Assembly: GCA_943333015.1 (NCBI GenBank) | Contig: CALQRR010000075.1 | Location: forward strand, 1-7,334 | Reading direction: 5' to 3' | Source of the DNA: Chitinophaga pinensis | Lineage (GTDB): Bacteria > Bacteroidota > Bacteroidia > M30B66 | DNA: 7,334 bases | Part shown: positions 5,182 through 7,334 of the stretch, in pieces | How the letters are laid out: each line of letters opens with the position of its first letter | How positions within the stretch are numbered: the first letter of the stretch is position 1 | Notes under the pieces: generated by a model | Seen by the model: only the letters and a program-made list of their open reading frames with translations | What the model was told of the DNA's origin: nothing | Databases searched by the model: none | Translations under genes and position numbers: made by a program

Positions 5182-7334
5182 ATGGAACACGCGCTACCAC
5201 TTCACGAAAGACTCTTTCGTTTTTCCCCTACGGCATTATTTTATGCACTTTGGTTGAGTTCGTTATTCTTACCCAATATGCATCCTGCACTCTTTCCGGA
5301 TGCAGCCAATCAGATTGGTGAAGCCAGCATGCAGGGAATTGACATTGCTGACCGGGTGGCGGGGATTTACCGGTTCATTTTCTTTTTTCCGGCAAGCTGG
5401 ATGTTTGCGAATTTTATTTTTTCTCAAAAATTTTTCCAGCCCCATTCACTCTATCACAGTTTTAATTCGACTATTTCGAAAGCAGGATGTGTTCAGGTAA
5501 TTGCTGGGTTGTTTGTCCCGGCGTTGTTGCCCCTTGCCAGTTTATTTGCGGCTGTTCATATTGGCATTTTCATTAGCGGAAAATTACCCCGCAAATCGGT
5601 GCATACGCTTTCGGCACCATTGGCTGCAGCATGGACGCTTATATTTTGGCTTAATTTGATTTGGTGGCTGCCGGATCCATTGCCTGCTGTGATGCATTTC
5701 CTGATTTGGACCAGTGTCTTTTCAGGAATCCTGACCTTGATTGAGCAACGATTTACGCTCAACATTGAACAGTTGCTCATTTGGGCATTGGTGTTTTCAT
5801 TCAGTGTTTTTAGTCCGCTCATTGTGACCGAATTGCAGTATTTCATCTTACTGCATACCGGCACCAATGTCGCGCCGGTGCTGCTCAGTATCTTGTATTT
5901 ACTGTTGTTGTTACTTGTAAAAGTCATCCTTCAGAAACGCAATTTGCTTCATGTATCGCGGCCCTTGATGTTCAAACGCATCTGGCTTATCATTGCGTGC
6001 GGACTAGGCATTCAGACGTTTTATCAGCCCTATGGAACGGCTCCCGCTGAACTTTTCGAACTGGCCAATCGTGCAACTCCGCTCATGGAAATGCATTTTT
6101 TCCAGGTGATGCCCTTGCTCAGTAAGGCGTCTTCCCATTTTGTTTCCGACTATGGCTTTGGGATTTTGTATGAAGCCTTGTATGGCTATCAAGGTCTTGA
6201 TTTTCTGGTGTTTGATGTTTTTGAAAATCTCATTTGGATTGTCGTCAGTTACCTATTGATTCATGCCATCACCCGAAAAATACTGTTGGCATTTTACTTC
6301 GTAGCGCTCTTTCCTTTTGCCGATGCGGCACTTTCGCCTTATTACATTCTTGCACTGATCCCTTTGCTGATATTAATTGCAGCATGGAAAAATCCAGCTC
6401 CCCGACAGGCGTGGTTTTTTGGAATTTCGGTGGTGTTGCTCATGCCATGGCGCGCGGATCTGGCCTTTGCCCTCGTTTTTTGTCTTGTTGGAGTGCTTGC
6501 CATCAGCATCTGGTTGAAAAAAATACAGTTTCGATTTCTGTTACCGATGTTCATTTCGGCTATTGTTTTTGGCATGTTGCTGCTAGGAATATGTTTATAC
6601 AAAGACATTGACTGGCTCAGGAATTTGCAGTGTTCTATCGATTATTTATCGTCCTCACAATCCTATGGCTTAACGAACATGGGAGATGAACACAGCATTT
6701 CATTTGTCTGGCAACATTTTCTGTTGCCCTTGCTGGTTATTGCGTGTTTATGGATTGCCCTGAAGGAAATGTTGCATCGGGAAACACCGTCTCGTGCGTT
6801 AATCCCCTGGCTGATTGTACTTTTTCTAGGGATTTTTTACCTCGTAAACCTGCCGCGAGGAATTGTCAGACATGGCTTTGCTGAAGGCTATGACAATTTC
6901 CTTTCGTCTTTTGCATTTTTCCTCATTCCGTTGACCATTGCCATCCAATTACCCTTTCGTGATGCTGGTCGTTGGATGACCTGGCTGGGAATGTTGTTTG
7001 TGGTGATGTTGTTTCTCCGATTTCCCCAACGGCAACCGGAACCCGCTTTAATGCTTGCCGGAATCAATCGTCCGGTTCATCTGAGCACCCTTCCAACGCA
7101 TCTCGGCCAACGGCTTAAAATAAATACCGCTGCGATTTCACCGGATGTATTAAAGCTTGCTCAGTTTCTGAGAAATACATTGAAATCGGATGAGACTTTT
7201 CTAGATTTTGGCAATACGCCGATGTTGTATTTCTATGCTGAAAAGGAAGTACCGGCTTTCTTCTATCAAAGTCCTCAAAATGTACACTCCTTATCGTTGC
7301 AGAAAGATTGGATTAAGCGATTGGAACACTATAA
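5182..7334 (+). CDS. Large multi-pass membrane protein, probable GT-C-like glycosyltransferase (3' partial)
   Basis: From ATG at 5182 the frame stays open through every codon to the right edge, giving at least 717 residues. Hydrophobic helices follow one another at about 14-32, 61-82, 103-132, 145-165, 168-190, 196-214, 234-250, 264-280, 341-362, 365-385, 387-401, 413-430, 454-471, 510-528, 540-555, 575-588 and 597-612, with larger hydrophilic loops at 281-340 and 472-510. From about 613 a soluble C-terminal domain begins; it contains FLDFGNTPMLYFYAEKEVP (673-691) and a YQSP segment. That C-terminal pattern (DFxNxPxLYF...R/KxVPxxF) is, from memory, shared by inner-membrane GT-C-type proteins that would use polyprenyl-phosphate sugars. 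The catalytic acidic residue is not certain; D40 in the first outer loop is a candidate. It lies 40 bases after the DUF6992-like gene with no promoter between, so it may belong to the same operon. Substrate unknown. Confidence 0.75.
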   Translation, partial: MEHALPLHERLFRFSPTALFYALWLSSLFLPNMHPALFPDAANQIGEASMQGIDIADRVAGIYRFIFFFPASWMFANFIFSQKFFQPHSLYHSFNSTISKAGCVQVIAGLFVPALLPLASLFAAVHIGIFISGKLPRKSVHTLSAPLAAAWTLIFWLNLIWWLPDPLPAVMHFLIWTSVFSGILTLIEQRFTLNIEQLLIWALVFSFSVFSPLIVTELQYFILLHTGTNVAPVLLSILYLLLLLLVKVILQKRNLLHVSRPLMFKRIWLIIACGLGIQTFYQPYGTAPAELFELANRATPLMEMHFFQVMPLLSKASSHFVSDYGFGILYEALYGYQGLDFLVFDVFENLIWIVVSYLLIHAITRKILLAFYFVALFPFADAALSPYYILALIPLLILIAAWKNPAPRQAWFFGISVVLLMPWRADLAFALVFCLVGVLAISIWLKKIQFRFLLPMFISAIVFGMLLLGICLYKDIDWLRNLQCSIDYLSSSQSYGLTNMGDEHSISFVWQHFLLPLLVIACLWIALKEMLHRETPSRALIPWLIVLFLGIFYLVNLPRGIVRHGFAEGYDNFLSSFAFFLIPLTIAIQLPFRDAGRWMTWLGMLFVVMLFLRFPQRQPEPALMLAGINRPVHLSTLPTHLGQRLKINTAAISPDVLKLAQFLRNTLKSDETFLDFGNTPMLYFYAEKEVPAFFYQSPQNVHSLSLQKDWIKRLEHY

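Noticed and set aside
5556..5927. 123-codon open frame on the - strand
   Set aside because: It lies wholly inside the continuous membrane-protein frame from 5182, whose hydrophobic helices explain the sequence; the antisense protein shows no domain or plausible start region.
6234..6611. 125-codon open frame on the + strand in another frame
   Set aside because: Cys/His/Ser-rich translation with no recognisable motif, fully overlapped by the 5182 gene, which is open throughout.

Overview
The window looks like an ordinary chromosomal stretch from a member of the Bacteroidota; the class is not resolved. Several signs agree on this. Genes begin without Shine-Dalgarno sequences. Two intergenic sites match the Bacteroidota promoter -7 element TAnnTTTG. 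Two of the proteins (the family usually labelled 'asparagine synthetase B' and a DUF6992-like membrane protein) are, as far as I recall, families of this phylum. All genes read on the + strand. I see no mobile element, CRISPR array, complete tRNA or rRNA.

Layout. Positions 1-407 hold the 3' end of a gene whose product resembles the C-terminus of large Bacteroidota M1 metallopeptidases. Two bases later comes an lpxH-type UDP-2,3-diacylglucosamine diphosphatase (410-1156) for lipid A synthesis. A 134-base gap carries a weak hairpin, a 7-bp inverted repeat and a promoter-like site directly against the next start codon. The replicative helicase gene dnaB follows (1291-2862). A gap of about 400 bases (2863-3265) contains two small hairpins just after dnaB, a good promoter candidate (2955-2983), and then about 200 purine-rich bases with repeated AAGCGGTT/GACGGA words and several nested complementary segments. 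This looks like a structured leader or small RNA.

Downstream is a likely operon: a secreted protein of the family commonly misnamed 'asparagine synthetase B' (3266-4528), a small four-helix membrane protein (4539-5141, 10 bases after it), and, 40 bases further, a very hydrophobic gene that runs off the window end (5182-7334). The last encodes a multi-pass GT-C-like membrane protein of at least 717 residues. It is the largest coding region in the window and has no stop before the edge.

How they fit together: the left part pairs envelope genes (peptidase, lipid A) with the housekeeping helicase. The right part is an envelope-directed cluster of poorly characterised proteins. I do not see a defence or mobile system. 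The most rewarding targets are the putative leader RNA, the misnamed exported family it precedes, and the paired promoter-like sites.
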